A stretch of DNA of 64,000 nt from Sphaerolaimus hirsutus (GCA_964036195.1 OZ038452.1:434001-498000); one strand, 5' to 3'. Positions 32,232-42,852 are shown, numbered from the stretch's first letter. Translations and numbers: made by a program. Notes: generated by a model not told the origin, from the sequence alone.

Positions 32232-32440
32232 TTCTCGGTGGCTGGCGGCCGCTCAGAGCAGCACAAGGCGTCCACCGGCACGGCGGCAACTGCGGCGCGC
32301 AAAAAAAGCGACGCGACGAGCAGAGGCAAAACGCCGCTGGGCGCACGGCCGTCGGCGGCGCCGTCGCTCTTCACCCAGGCCAACGACGACGCCGACGACA
32401 CCCCCGACCCCTACCCGAAATTTATGAATGCAGTTTTCAG
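32232..32440 (+). CDS. unc80: unc-80 exon 21 (residues 1088-1156)
   Basis: Acceptor AACAATGCAG, donor TTTTCAG|GTGGGC. A basic Ser/Ala/Lys-rich linker, then NDDADDTPDPYPKFMNAVFR, which leads into the VYQVLGCAHGC block. Phase 2. Confidence 0.85.
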
Positions 32441-32521
32441 GTGGGCGCGGGGACACGCACACACTGGTGCTTTTTCATACACGTGAATGATTGGCAGGCA
32501 GGTGCGGTGATGTTTATCCTG

Positions 32522-32680
32522 TGACAAGTCACAGTTCCTGTAAAATTTTATGTAAAGTGTAAATGGTAAAGTAAAATGTCATGGAAAATGCCAAGAGCCA
32601 GGTAAAAAAATTGAAGTTGACATTTTACGACTGTTCACATGTTAATTGCATCTTACATGGTCTTGGAGTACCCTCTGAAC
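32522..32680. repeat. CTGGTGCCAG-family element in intron 21, degenerate
   Basis: CACAGTTCCTGTAAAATTTT, then AAGTGTAAATGG; right side ACATGGTCTTGGAGTACC. 32840-32880 nearby has repeated TTCAAAACACAG words. Confidence 0.55.
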
Positions 32681-32907
32681 ATGCATAAAAAACCTGGGAT
32701 AAGAAAACCAACTGCATTGAAACACTGCCTCTGGGTAAAATCATTGTCTCTGCGTAAAAACTTGCATTTTATGAAAAACTCCGGTTTTCAGCAAAACACA
32801 GATATATAAAGCAAAAACCTCAAAACACAAGTATTGATTTCTGAAAAATTCAAAACACAGTGTTTTTTCAAGAAAACTCAGCCACCACTGCACTTTGCTT
32901 ATCGCAG

Positions 32908-33058
32908 GGTGTACCAGGTGCTGGGCTGCGCGCACGGCTGCACGGGCGAGTTCGCGCTCGACGAGGAGGAGGACCAGACCCCCGAGGCGCTCGCCGCCAT
33001 GGCTCTCCGCGCAGAGTACCTCCGCGCACAGGCAAAGGCCACGCTCGCAATGCTGCAG
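32908..33058 (+). CDS. unc80: unc-80 exon 22 (residues 1157-1207)
   Basis: Acceptor TTATCGCAG, donor CTGCAG|GTGCAT. VYQVLGCAHGCTGEF matches IVKSLGCAYGCGEG of vertebrates, followed by an acidic helix and a helix ending AKATLAMLQ (family: AQNCLTKLY). Confidence 0.93.
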
Positions 33059-33107
33059 GTGCATGTCTGGCGCAATCGGGTCGCCGTTCGCACTCGTTAC
33101 ATTCACT

Positions 33108-33320
33108 GGGGGCAGTCCCGGGCACTGTAAAATACCCTAAAACAATGTCAAATGTCATGCAGTGTCTAAAGTCATGTAAAATGCCCTGCAAAATAGCAAC
33201 CGAGTTGGCGGGAATCGAGTTTCCATTTTGCAGGGCATTTTCAATCACTTTAGACACTTTGCGTGACATTTTACATTTTACAGGGCATTTTACAGGGTCT
33301 GGGATTGGAACCTGGCGTAG
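33108..33320. mobile_element. CTGGTGCCAG-family element in intron 22
   Basis: GGGGCAGTCCCGGGCACTG at the left; ACAGGGTCTGGGATTGGAACC at the right. Arms pair through TGTCAAATGTCATGCAGTGT. It fills most of the 288-base intron. Confidence 0.8.
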
Positions 33321-33346
33321 GAATGTCGATTGAACGACGCACGCAG

Positions 33347-33515
33347 ACGCGAGATCGTCTGCGGTTCGCTTACTGCATCGGGGAGTTGGTGCGCAGCTGG
33401 CCGGCGCAGCGCACGGTGGACTTGGCGCACGCGCTGTTCACCTTCTGCCGCACCGACGCGGCCGCCTCCGCCGCCGCCCTAGCGCTCGCCAGCGCGCCGC
33501 ACGCGCCCAACTTAG
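33347..33515 (+). CDS. unc80: unc-80 exon 23 (residues 1208-1263)
   Basis: Acceptor CGCACGCAG at 33346 gives TRDRLRFAYCIGELVRSW and RTVDLAHALFTFCR, which aligns at the right length with KMQFRQTMRDYVN and NNVVDFLHALLGFC. An upstream in-frame CAG inside the adjacent repeat is an alternative acceptor but would add unconserved residues. Donor G|GTGAGA. Confidence 0.9.
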
Positions 33516-33961
33516 GTGAGACACACTGGCAAAGGCACGCAGGGTACTGTTGGGCAGGTTTAAATGTGATAAGTGTTAACGTGACAAGTAGCTAGTGTAT
33601 TTATCAATATGTCATAAATGAAAGTAGAAGTAGAGATGGTAAAAGACCAATTTGATAAATCTTCAGTCTAAAAAATTATTTCAGTATTGAAAATTATTTA
33701 CAAAACAATTATTAAATTTTCAAACACCTTTTTCATAGTTTACTGAAGATATCTTTCATTTAAAATACAGGTTTACTTTTCACAAATCTCATTTATCACA
33801 GTTATATTTCTATTATTGCGTGTTTAATTTTCGAATAGCCAGTTTGATTCTGAAAAATGTCGACATTTCACTACAAATTCCCACTAAAGTGGCGAAATTA
33901 TGTAGTTTAAGAAAATATGTAAAATCAGCACATGACTTGCACTGGCGCCCATGTACCCAAT

Positions 33962-34190
33962 CCAATGGCGCTGCACACACTAGTTTACCAATGGTCAACT
34001 AAGAATTTGGTAAACTCATTTTTCAGCTTCTTCGTGCATCTGAGTTTACCAGAATGTGTAATTTTTAATCTCCGTCAACTATAGTTGACGAATAGCCCAT
34101 TCCGGTAAACTCAAATGCGCTCAGAAGCTGACAAATGAGTTAACCAAATTCTCAGTTTACCGTTAGTAAACTAGTGTGTGCAGCGCCAAT
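33962..34190. mobile_element. CTAGTTTACC-family element, copy 2
   Basis: CCAATGGCGCTGCACACACTAG at 33962 and CTAGTGTGTGCAGCGCCAAT at the right: perfect ends. Inner arms pair GAGTTTACCAGAATG with CATTCCGGTAAACTC. Ends 28 bases before exon 24. Confidence 0.88.
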
Positions 34191-34217
34191 GAAACACCAA
34201 GAGCAACCTGGGCGCAG

Positions 34218-34489
34218 GCTCGCCTACGCAAGACGACCGCAGCGGCGACTCGGTGCAGGGGCGGCGGGGCAGCGCGGCAGCTGCGGCCGCGCGACGCAAG
34301 GGCATGTCCGAGATGCAGAAGGCCATGTCCAAGGACAGGGAGTCCACCCTGCCCGTGATCGGCACATACAAGAACAACTTTCTGAGCGGCAAGCACGGCA
34401 TTGACGAGGCGCTCATCGACGCGCTGCTCAAGCCGCTCGTCACCAAGCTCATGGACAAGATGAACGAGCTCCTGCAGCCGGAGAACATG
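34218..34489 (+). CDS. unc80: unc-80 exon 24 (residues 1264-1354)
   Basis: Acceptor GGGCGCAG is the only one that restores phase 1, because an in-frame stop lies just upstream. Contains TLPVIGTYKNNFLSGKHG, then LIDALLKPLVTKLMDKM and QPENM, matching VSAMFKSLITR...HSPENLGLY. Donor ATG|GTCAGC. Confidence 0.92.
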
Positions 34490-34883
34490 GTCAGCCCACC
34501 CGCCGGCCATTTTAAAGATACAAAGCAAATTTTAAAACTAATATGCAATTTTAAAACAATGCTATTTCCTGAAGGCAACACTCCACCATGACGTCATCTT
34601 TAATAAAAAAGATAGTTCCTAAAATATGTCCTCATCCTCAAGCATTGTAACGCATGTTGATTGAATTCGATTCTGCCCTTTTCTTTTAAAGTATTTTTCG
34701 TTTTGTGAAAGTGCAATCATGAATTATCGTGCTACCGCGTCATCAACCACATCATATTTAAGTAATCTTGGGCGCATACCTTGCGTTACTCCGAGTATAC
34801 CTAATTTTTACTGAATTTTGTCGTAGGGTTTCGTCCACCAATACCCGAGCACACAAAAATACAAGTCACTTTTTGCATTACAG
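34490..34883. other. unc-80 intron 24, no repeat recognised
   Basis: 394 bases of AT-rich sequence without a clear inverted repeat, one of the few such introns. Confidence 0.5.
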
Positions 34884-35029
34884 AGTCTGTACGACGACGT
34901 GCGCTCGCTGATCGGCTACACGCAGCTGCACTACGGCAACCCGTTCAGGCGCGTCGAGCTGAGCGCCTTGATCGACGGCGGCAGACTCATGCAACCCGTC
35001 GCAAACACCGGTTCCATGAACGATGAAAC
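34884..35029 (+). CDS. unc80: unc-80 exon 25 (residues 1355-1402)
   Basis: Acceptor TTGCATTACAG. SLYDDVRSLIGYTQLHYG and NPFRRVELSALIDGG match GLYCDIRQLVQFIKEAHG-NVFRRVALSALLDS closely. The donor AC|GTTAGT gives the phase 2 that exon 26 needs. Confidence 0.95.
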
Positions 35030-35639
35030 GTTAGTTTTCACGTACGAACGTTGCAAACGTCCTTATAGTCTTCGAATCTACGGTAGTGGGAATTCCCAAC
35101 GTAACGTTTGCACAAAATATTAACTGTGTAGATATAGAAACAGACCCGTGGTGGTACGATGGCCGTGAATTCACTCACATCCCTAGCGAAGTTGCCGTTG
35201 TCTCACACAACACGATAAGATTTTGTAAAGTTAGATATTGTAAAAGTAACACTTGACAGCACCAACTTGATCTGTTGCACATAATCTCTTAAGTGAATCA
35301 AAAAATACTTTTTAATCGAGAAAATGTGTGCCGTGAGCCCTTGATGGCCAGACACATGCATTATCAAACATAGTTTTGCATGTATTTACCATTTCTTTTT
35401 ATAGCTCAGTAATGTTGAATGTCCCGAATAACAACACAAGGCCCCCTTTGCTTGCTGATGGCTTCCAAACAGTCATTCTCCTGTGTGCCGTGCCGTTTTG
35501 CACCCTTGTCTGCCTAAAAGCCGAATGGCAATTGCAATTATCCAGCCTTTTTCACTTCCCAGAGTTGATACATAGTCCACCCACGCAACCAATAATTTTT
35601 AACCAGAACTAGCCAAACTATTTATACCTAGATACCTGG

Positions 35640-35846
35640 CGCCAGTTCCGCAAGTGGAGAAGTGAGGAACCGTTTGATAAGTGAAATGGAAGTGAAACTG
35701 GAAGAGAATTAATAGAAGTGAATTGAAAAGTAAAAGTATTAAAAAACAAATGGCAAACAGCTAAAAGGACAAAATATTGAAAATAATATTTTTTTAAAGA
35801 ATGTCAAACGGTTTTTCACTTCTCCACTTGCGGAACTGGCCTGGTT
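35640..35846. mobile_element. CACTTGCGGAA-family element in intron 25
   Basis: GCGCCAGTTCCGCAAGTGGA and TCCACTTGCGGAACTGGCC: perfect ends, then TTTTTCACTTCTC paired with AAGTGAGG. Copies at 39659 and 54055. Confidence 0.85.
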
Positions 35847-35985
35847 ACGTCCCAAAATTAGTGAGACATCCAACTTGCATGTTTTCAGCTTCAATTCAGG
35901 CTAAAGTTAACTTTTAAGCCGCACCGGGTTTGCAAGCAACGCGGTAGCAAGTGATGATCACACTAATTGGGAGGCAGCCAGGCAG

Positions 35986-36279
35986 TGTCCAACCCGGGCG
36001 TGCACCCTTTAGCCAGTCGAGTTCGTCGACGGCCACCGTGGCGGCGGTGGTGGCGGCCGCGCAGGCGTCCCTGTCGCGCGCCAACCCGCCGCCCGCGCCG
36101 CCGCACCAGCCGCCGCCGCTGTGGGGCTGGCCGGGCCGCAAGGACAGCGGGCAACGGGCGGCTGCGACGCACACGCACGACCGGCCGCGCCGCAAGAGCA
36201 CCATCGGGCTGCAGCTGGCCGCCAAGGTGGGCATGGTCATGCCCACAGTGCTCGTGTCCACCGCCGGCGACGCACTCAG
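35986..36279 (+). CDS. unc80: unc-80 exon 26 (residues 1403-1500)
   Basis: Acceptor CAGGCAG, donor CTCAG|GTGACG. Ala/Pro-rich, then basic (RPRRKSTIGLQLAAKVGMV), probably the counterpart of the basic region before the vertebrate RSRRISLRKKLKLP stretch. Phase 2 at both ends. Confidence 0.8.
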
Positions 36280-37730
36280 GTGACGTTGAGCTTTGGCTGC
36301 AAGTGCATGTCGCTGGCCGCGGCCGCCCTCTTTCCCGCTTTGCCCCTTTTTAGTATGCAGTTGGCTTGCTTGCTCAGCACCAAGCTTCTCTTTTCACCTC
36401 ACATGTGACACATGACACTGATTTTATTGGGAAGTCAGGCGCCCCACATTGTCGGGCTTGTCGGGTGCCTTGCTTTTGAATTAAATCGGCCCGATGCATG
36501 ATCAAGTCAATCATCAATAGTATAATATTTATTTGGCAGTTTATAAAAATCGCGATGTTGCGGCTTCGCAGACTAATGCAATTGAACCATCTACTTCTAA
36601 AAGTCTAATAATTCCATAGTTTAGTTGATCCGGGAAATAGCGTCTGGAATCAATTTCCATTTGTTGGACTTATAAACTTCTTGCTGGAATCATTCAACAT
36701 TTATCCAAAGGTTATTTTGTGGACTCCATTGTTCTGTGCTACATATGCTGAAAAGTTGACATTCATAAACAATAAATAGTTGCACATTTACTATTTTCTA
36801 TTATGAAGCCAATTTGACATGCATCACTGGCAGAGAACTCACAATGAAATTTTCGTGAAATCAGTCAATTTTTTTCATCTTATCGACTTTTAGAAGTAGG
36901 CGCCTCATTTTCCTTTACTCAAACCGATTTTTCAGTTGACAGCAAGCCAACTTTTGAGGCCAGTGCAATTTTGAGAAGTTCAATAGAGGCTGTGAAGGAA
37001 GCTTGGCGTAATGAAAGCATGCATTTCTGGGCTTGATGTGCTACTTAATGAATAGACATGGTATTTACTCCTAACTCACACACCTAGAATATAGTATAGA
37101 AAATTCATAGGTTTTCATATTTTTTGTTTTGTTTCTGCCAGTGTGGTGCATCATCTTTGTATAAATTATCATCCATGAATGGACATTTGTTGTAAAACAC
37201 CCGGGAACAAACAAATTATACCACCAATTATACACAGTTTGTTACAGTATATCTACTTTTTGTGAACATGTTCTCATTATTAAAGTGCCTACAATTAGGC
37301 CCCTTGAAAAATTACCGCGCCAGGTTTTTGTTCATAAAAAGTGAAAAAATGCTGGAAAATATGACCCCAGAAGAAGTAAAATACACCCATTGCGGTATCA
37401 AATGTTTTTCAAAAAATTACAAAATTAAAATCTACCAAAAAAAACCGAGAAGGTCTGCAGCCTGCACTACATAATCAAATCCAGTAATGGACCATACCAA
37501 AAATGGGTACGTTAGGTCATTTGTGACCGAAAGCTGAATTCAAATCAGCCACCGGCACCCATCGTGTTCTAGTTTAGACACTGCGCATGGCAGAGCGTAA
37601 ATATATCAACCCGCCCAACCCCTTCGCTTGTGCAATCCCTGAAGCGTTGTGCATCAATTACACAACATACGTTCAGTGACAACGTTTGATCTTAACGTGT
37701 CGCGTGAGTAAACCACGGTCAATGGTTACA
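36280..37730. other. First part of unc-80 intron 26, no exon seen
   Basis: AT-rich. CTACTTCTAAAAGTCTAATA near 36591 and TATCGACTTTTAGAAGTAGG near 36883 form an inverted pair about 300 bases apart, so a further foldback is likely. 37262-37474 is an open but AT-rich stretch without coding character. Confidence 0.45.
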
Positions 37731-37734
37731 CGGG

Positions 37735-38100
37735 GCCACCGGGGGGTCTCCAATGGGTCGCGGGGGGGGGGGGGGTAATGCGGGAAAAAAATGTTCCCTA
37801 CTACCACCTGAACCCCACCCATCACCCCAAATCAGCCATCTAGCTATCGGCAACGATTTTTGAGAAATTTTGCCCAAAATCGGTGATTTTAGACTTTTTG
37901 TCCATTATCACCTTCAAAATCATTAGTTCATGTGATTTTTACCTACTTAAAAGTACACCGTTGGAATTTTGGAGACTTATAAATCTGTTTGGAACACACT
38001 TGAGTATACCAGAATGAATTATTTTTGATCAGTCAACGTAGCTGACAGATTTCTCACTGTGGCGAACTCAAATGTGTTAAAAACATTTGTATGGGTTTCC
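37735..38100. repeat. CTATCTATC-family element followed by a partial CTAGTTTACC element
   Basis: G-tract and CCCTACTACCACCTGAACCC, ATCAGCCATCTAGCTATC, then from 37950 AACACACTTGAGTATACCAG and GTCAACGTAGCTGAC. Confidence 0.6.
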
Positions 38101-38284
38101 CAAATTTCGGTGATGTGCTGGCGCGCGCAGTGCCAATACCGAGCGGTCAGGGGGTTGCACAGCCTCCAGGGGGTAACTTGATTAACAAATTACGCACGGC
38201 CAAGCGCGAAGCCTGTTTTACCCATGTTGTCGGCCTGTCAAAGACAAAAACGAGATTATATAACCTTATTTGCTTTGCAGCAAG

Positions 38285-38400
38285 CAACGGAAGCTATTTT
38301 GAAACTTTCAGAGGCGGCTCAAAGTCGTCCACGGGCGGCGGCGAGCAGAGCCAAACATCCCGCCGGGCATCCACCAGCGTTTTACAAGGAGTCATCCATG
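38285..38400 (+). CDS. unc80: unc-80 exon 27 (residues 1501-1539, frame inferred)
   Basis: Two frames are open here. NGSYFETFRGGSKSSTGGG fits phase 2 on entry (acceptor GCAGCAAG) and phase 1 on exit (CATG|GTGAGC), so it is chosen. The other frame (QATEAILKLSEAAQSR, acceptor TTTGCAG) fits neither neighbour without an extra exon. The end at a consensus donor is firm; the start is less so. Confidence 0.65.
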
Positions 38401-38410
38401 GTGAGCAATG

Positions 38411-38615
38411 GCCCCGCAACACTACACTAGTTGACATTTGAAATTGCCAAAACCGGGAAAAATCCGTTCTAAACACATTTGAGTTTACCACTATGTATCA
38501 TTTATGACCCCCATCAGCAGTAGTTGACTGACCCTCTATTCCGAAAAAATTCACGTGTGTTTTAAAACAGATTTAACGGCTTTTGGACTTTCGGTTTTCA
38601 ACTAGAGTGTGGGGC
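38411..38615. mobile_element. CACTAGTTGACA element just after exon 27
   Basis: CACTACACTAGTTGACATTT and TTTTCAACTAGAGTGTGGGG. Interior CACATTTGAGTTTACCAC pairs with AAAATTCACGTGTGTT. Begins about 10 bases from the exon 27 donor. Confidence 0.7.
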
Positions 38616-39189
38616 GTTTGGCGAGTGCACTATCAGTAGAGCTCATTACTTAGGCGCAATTAGCATTCGAAAAATGACCTATTTTCCCGAAAATATATAT
38701 CAATATATCACTCAGAATTTTTAAAAATATAAATATATATAGATCTCGCCAGCTTTTCAGAAAATATATAATAATTACTGAAAAAAATCACTCTAAGCAG
38801 AAAAAATTTTATCAAGACAAAGACATTTATCAAGTAGTATTCATTTCAATACAATATTTGACAAGTTAAAAACATGAAACAACCATCACAATACAAAAAT
38901 TTGACATAAAACTTTGATGACAATTTCAAACACATTTTGCACTCAACCTATGGTGCTACACACCCTGGATGTCAACCGGTTTTGATATCAACTTAATTTT
39001 AGTTCTATAAATAGAATGCCACAGGACAATTTTGAAATGCATATTTGGCAATGTCAAAAATGTAACCAATATTGCCATGCGCATTTGAACATTGTGTGTA
39101 GAGCCAAAGTTGTTGACCAAAATTTGATTGCATCGCTTCCAAATTTGATTTTGAGACATGAATATATCAATGTCTGCTCAGTGGTCTCT

Positions 39190-39430
39190 AACAGGGGAGG
39201 GGGTGGTGGGCGTAACCCCATGCCCAAATGCTAGCTAACCCCATGTCCAGCTAGGTATTTATCTATCTATCCCTTACGCAAATTTTTTTACTGCTAAACC
39301 CTGAACCCGTCCCCCAAATTGGCACCGCTGTCTAGCTATCAGAGCTATTTTTGAGAAATTTTTGCTTAAAATCTCTAATTTTTATACCTTTTTTCCCATT
39401 TTCAACTACAAAAGTGTTATTTTAGGCTAA
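39190..39430. repeat. CTATCTATC-family element in intron 27
   Basis: TAACCCCATGTCCAGCTAGG, TATCTATCTATCCCTTACGC and AGAGCTATTTTTGAGAAATT. Followed by AT-rich TATAAATATG words to 39600. Confidence 0.65.
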
Positions 39431-39658
39431 ACACATAGTTGTGTACCTATTTTCAGTGCAATATATCTAGTATGAGTGATTTTCTGTGATTTTTTAAAAT
39501 AAAAAAAAAATATAAACATATCAGAGATTTTGAAAAAAATATAAATATGTATAAATCTTATATATATTTATATTTTTTGTGATTTTCGAAAATATAAATC
39601 ACGGGTGATTTTTTGAATGCTAGGCGCAATAGAAATAAAAGGCTTTTCCGCTAACACC

Positions 39659-40066
39659 AGGTCCCAGTTCCGCAAGTGGAGAAGTGAGAAATGAAATGGG
39701 AAGTTGAATGAGAAGTGAAATGGGAAGTGAAAGAAGTAAAATGGGAAGTGAAAAAGTGAAATGGGAAGTGAAACAAGTGAAATGGGAAGTTGAATGAGCA
39801 GTGAAAAAAACTTTGGCAAGTGACAAAAAAATGCTAAAAATATTGTTTAATAGGTTCAATTAAAGAATTAAATAAAAACACTTTTTTATAAGATTTTTAA
39901 AAAAATATGAAATTGAAAAATTATAAAAAAATTAGTTCTTATTTATTCAATTTTATTAAAAAATTACTTTAAGCGATTTTCTTGTCACTTCCCATCAGAT
40001 TTTTTTATTTCACTTCTCAATTCACTACACTTTTCACTTTTCCACTTGCGGAACTGGTCCCAGGTC
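39659..40066. mobile_element. CACTTGCGGAA-family element in intron 27
   Basis: GGTCCCAGTTCCGCAAGTGG and CCACTTGCGGAACTGGTCCC: 20-base perfect ends. The left arm repeats GAAATGGGAAGTGAA six or more times. Confidence 0.88.
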
Positions 40067-40208
40067 ACTAATTGGAGAGGCGACAACGGGTGAAAACGTT
40101 TAAAATTTGGTGAAATTGTGCGCCCTACACAAAGCTACAATAATTCTCCACACATCTAAACAAATAGCCGACCAGACTAAAAAACACCTCAAAATTTCCA
40201 CGCAGCAG

Positions 40209-40375
40209 GATCGTCATCATCCCCCGGGTCGGGCGGCAGCGCGGCCGCTTCGTCCATGCTGCAACTGCCCGGCGGCCAGGCGGCAGCGGCTGCAGCCGCC
40301 GCCGCCGCCAGCTCCAAGATGCCCCAGCCCAGTCTCCGCAGGGGGCTATTCAAGAAGCACATCAACAGGGAGAAG
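40209..40375 (+). CDS. unc80: unc-80 exon 28 (residues 1540-1595)
   Basis: Tandem NAGNAG acceptor (CGCAGCAG): use of the first CAG at 40205 instead would add one residue without changing frame. Ser/Ala-rich with a ten-Ala run near residues 1564-1573, then basic SLRRGLFKKHINREK. Donor AAG|GTTGGT. Confidence 0.82.
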
Positions 40376-40425
40376 GTTGGTTCAACGGCGCTTTTGGTCT
40401 CTTTGGGGCGGTGGTGGCATCAACA

Positions 40426-41872
40426 TACACCCCCGTTCACCATGGTTGGCACCATTGAGATATTTTCAGAAAACAATTCATAACTTTGTTATACAGAATT
40501 GTATTTGGCCAAGTGGGGTATCCCCTTGTAGGGCAATTCAAGCCCTACAAGTGCATTTAGGGCACAACTGATTATCTCTTCTCTAGGGCATTTTATGGGC
40601 CAGATAAATTCTTTTATTCATTTAAAGCTGATCACCATGGTTGGCACCATAGTGTTTTTTGGTCTTAAATCCTGATTTTCAAGGCTGCATTCTGCAACAA
40701 ATGGCAGATTTGAAGAAGTATGGCACCCATCCAGCTCTGAGTGTCAAGGCCCAGTTTGAAATGCATTTTGATGATTGTTTTCCTTCTATTTTCTGGAACA
40801 TGGCAGCAGATGATAAAAATAGCTATTTTAGCCATTTCCATTGCTTTTCAATTGCTGAAAATGCCTTGGCTGATGAATATGTCATCCACATCATGTGTTA
40901 TGACTTTGTCATGGCTGCAAATGTTTTGTCAATGTACTGGAGATGTCCAAGTACTGATGTTGATTCCATTAATGGCTGTTTCTCCAGACATAAGGCCCTC
41001 ATGTTCAAGCAGTTTGTAAAGGCAAAATTGCTGTCTGAAAGAGGAATATTCAAGCTTTAAAATGAGTGCTTACATTCATTAATCTGTTCACACAAATATG
41101 AGATTAGCCATCTCAAAAATCGTGTTATCACAAAAATTGTAAATTCAGTAGTAAATAGGCAAGATAATGGCAGTAACAATTTCGCTGTAGCATATCTCAC
41201 ATTTGTGTGAACAGATTTATGCATCAAAGCACTCATTTCAAAGCTTGAACATTCCTCTTACAGTCAGATATGTTGCCTTTACAAACTGCTTGAACACGAG
41301 GGCCATATGTCTGGAGAAACAGCCATTGATGAAATCAACATTAGTACTTGGGCATCTCCAGTACATTTACAAAACATATGCAGCCATCACAAAGTCATAC
41401 CACAGCATGTGGATGACATATTCATCAGCCAAGGCATTTTTAGCGACTGAAAAGCATTGGAAATGGCTAAAATAGCTATTTTTATCATCTGCCGCCATGT
41501 TCCAGAAAATAGAATGAAAACAGTCATCAAAATGCATTTCAAGCTGGGCCTTGACACTCAGAGCTGGCTTGGTGCCAAACTTCTTCAAATCTGGCATTTG
41601 TTGCAGAATGCAGCCTTGGAAATCAGGATTTATAATCAAAAAACACTAGGGTGCCAACCATGGTGATCAGCTTTAAATGAATAAAACAATTTATCTGGCC
41701 CATGAAATGCCCTAGATAATAGATAATCAGTTGTGCCCTATATGCACTTGTAGGGCTTGAATTGCCCTACAAGGGGATACCCCACTTGGCCAAATACAAT
41801 CCTGTATAGTGAAGTAATGAATTGTTTTCTGAAAATATCTCAATGGTGCCAACCATGGTGAACGGGGGTGTA
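40426..41872. mobile_element. 1.45-kb foldback with coding-like arms, intron 28
   Basis: Left arm 40426-41105 and right arm 41191-41872 are inverted copies of each other, with about 85 unpaired bases between. The ends are TACACCCCCGTTCACCATGG and its reverse complement. Each arm holds the same ORF: 133 codons on + (40659-41060) and about 90 codons on - (41639-41367) before a stop. The encoded motif HFDDCF-x-SIFWNMAADDK is kept in both. If transcribed, the arms would form a hairpin of about 680 bp. Confidence 0.88.
40659..41060 (+). CDS. ORF in left foldback arm, unknown
   Basis: 133 codons ending in TAA: PDFQGCILQQMADLKKYG, then MHFDDCFPSIFWNMAADD, then SFSRH-like Cys/His-poor tail. No family recognised. 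The partner ORF in the right arm (41639-41367, - strand) is interrupted by a TAA where this one has TCA, so at most one arm is intact. It may be an element gene fragment or chance. Confidence 0.35.
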   Translation: MVLNPDFQGCILQQMADLKKYGTHPALSVKAQFEMHFDDCFPSIFWNMAADDKNSYFSHFHCFSIAENALADEYVIHIMCYDFVMAANVLSMYWRCPSTDVDSINGCFSRHKALMFKQFVKAKLLSERGIFKL

Positions 41873-41931
41873 CATCTGACCTTTACGACCACTGTTTGGA
41901 CAACTCAGCAAACTAGTCAAAACCACTTAGT

Positions 41932-42102
41932 TACCGTATTTCTTCTAATAGAATGGCATAGAAAGGGCACATCCAATAGAACAACAGGTTTTGGTACGTT
42001 TTTGCGTTCACAAAAACAATAGAACGGCATCTGCCATAGGAGGGCAGGCACAAAAGTTGACGAAAAAATAGAACGAAACTATTCTTTTTGAGGAAATACG
42101 AT
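41932..42102. mobile_element. ACCGTATTTCTTCTA-family element, copy 2
   Basis: TACCGTATTTCTTCTAATAG and TTTTGAGGAAATACGATA. Interior words AATAGAACGGCAT. Close to the 3' exon of the nested antisense gene. Confidence 0.75.
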
Positions 42103-42214
42103 ATCTAACTACTATTTTTATCACCTACTGCGAGGCGAGCCCATAAATTCTTATTCACGCAAACTTTCACGCAATCAGTATCAGCCATGTGTAAATCAGG
42201 CGTATGCTCATGCG

Positions 42215-42289
42215 TCAGTAGGTGGGCATTTGATCGCCCATTTGGAAGATGGTATACAGCGTGTTGTCGCTGTCCACGTACCTCAGCGG
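42215..42289 (-). CDS. Nested gene exon 4 (stop codon)
   Basis: After acceptor TGCGCGCAG, 24 residues and a stop: PLRYVDSDNTLYTIFQMG, then DQMPTY. The composition looks truly coding. The intron before it contains a CCAG/GTGCCA-family element and a GGCGCC-element fragment. Confidence 0.65.
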   Translation of the reverse strand, partial: PLRYVDSDNTLYTIFQMGDQMPTY

Positions 42290-42439
42290 CTGCGCGCATG
42301 CGTAAACACACCCATGCAAATTCGTAAGTGCACAAGATACACAGTGTGACTGACAGGTTTCTACCGGGTTTTTTTTGGTACACATGAGTAGGTTGTCAAT
42401 ATTGACAAGTCAATGATTATGGAAAGCTACACTCAGAGG

Positions 42440-42655
42440 CCGCTCCCAGACCCTGTAGAATGCCAAATGTAATGTAAACTGTCAAGTCATGTAAAATTAC
42501 CTGTGAAATGACAAATTTTATTTTTTTTTAGTTGGAAATTTTTCACAATTCACATGTTAACTTCCGACACTTGCATTACAATTGACATTTCCTGGCGCGC
42601 ACTTTCCGAATGGCGCCTGGCGCATTTTTTTCTGGCGCTTTTCCAACACTAGCGA
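42440..42655. repeat. CTGGTGCCAG-family element and GGCGCC-element fragment
   Basis: CGCTCCCAGACCCTGTAGAA starts the first; TCCTGGCGCGCACTTTCCGA to TGGCGCTTTTCCAACACTAG (42590-42655) is a truncated copy of one end of the element at 16326. Both lie in the last intron of the nested gene. Confidence 0.65.
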
Positions 42656-42691
42656 CAATAGAAAAAAACATAGAACGTAAATAGAACGCAC

Positions 42692-42799
42692 CAATGTTCT
42701 GCCCACTTTGGTGGTCAGTAAGTATTTGGGCGTCATGCCCGCCGCGCCATCCTTGATACGTGGCGGCTGCAGAACTAGCTGCGACTCCCCTTCAGCGTC
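42692..42799 (-). CDS. Nested gene exon 3
   Basis: Separated from exon 2 by a 53-base intron with acceptor TTCATCTTGCAG. Encodes 36 residues, EGESQLVLQPPRIKDGAAGM then KYLLTTKVGRTL. Donor TTG|GTGCGT, phase 0. Confidence 0.68.
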
Positions 42800-42852
42800 C
42801 TGCAAGATGAACACTGAATCCTTACATACTTGGCGCTGTGCCAAGAACCCAC

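Noticed and set aside
33263..33346. Extension of exon 23 upstream to the acceptor within the palindromic element
   Set aside because: In frame but adds residues encoded by repeat sequence; CAG at 33346 gives the right length against the family.
38281..38400. QATEAILKLSEAAQSR reading of exon 27
   Set aside because: Phase does not match exon 26 or exon 28, although the peptide looks plausible.
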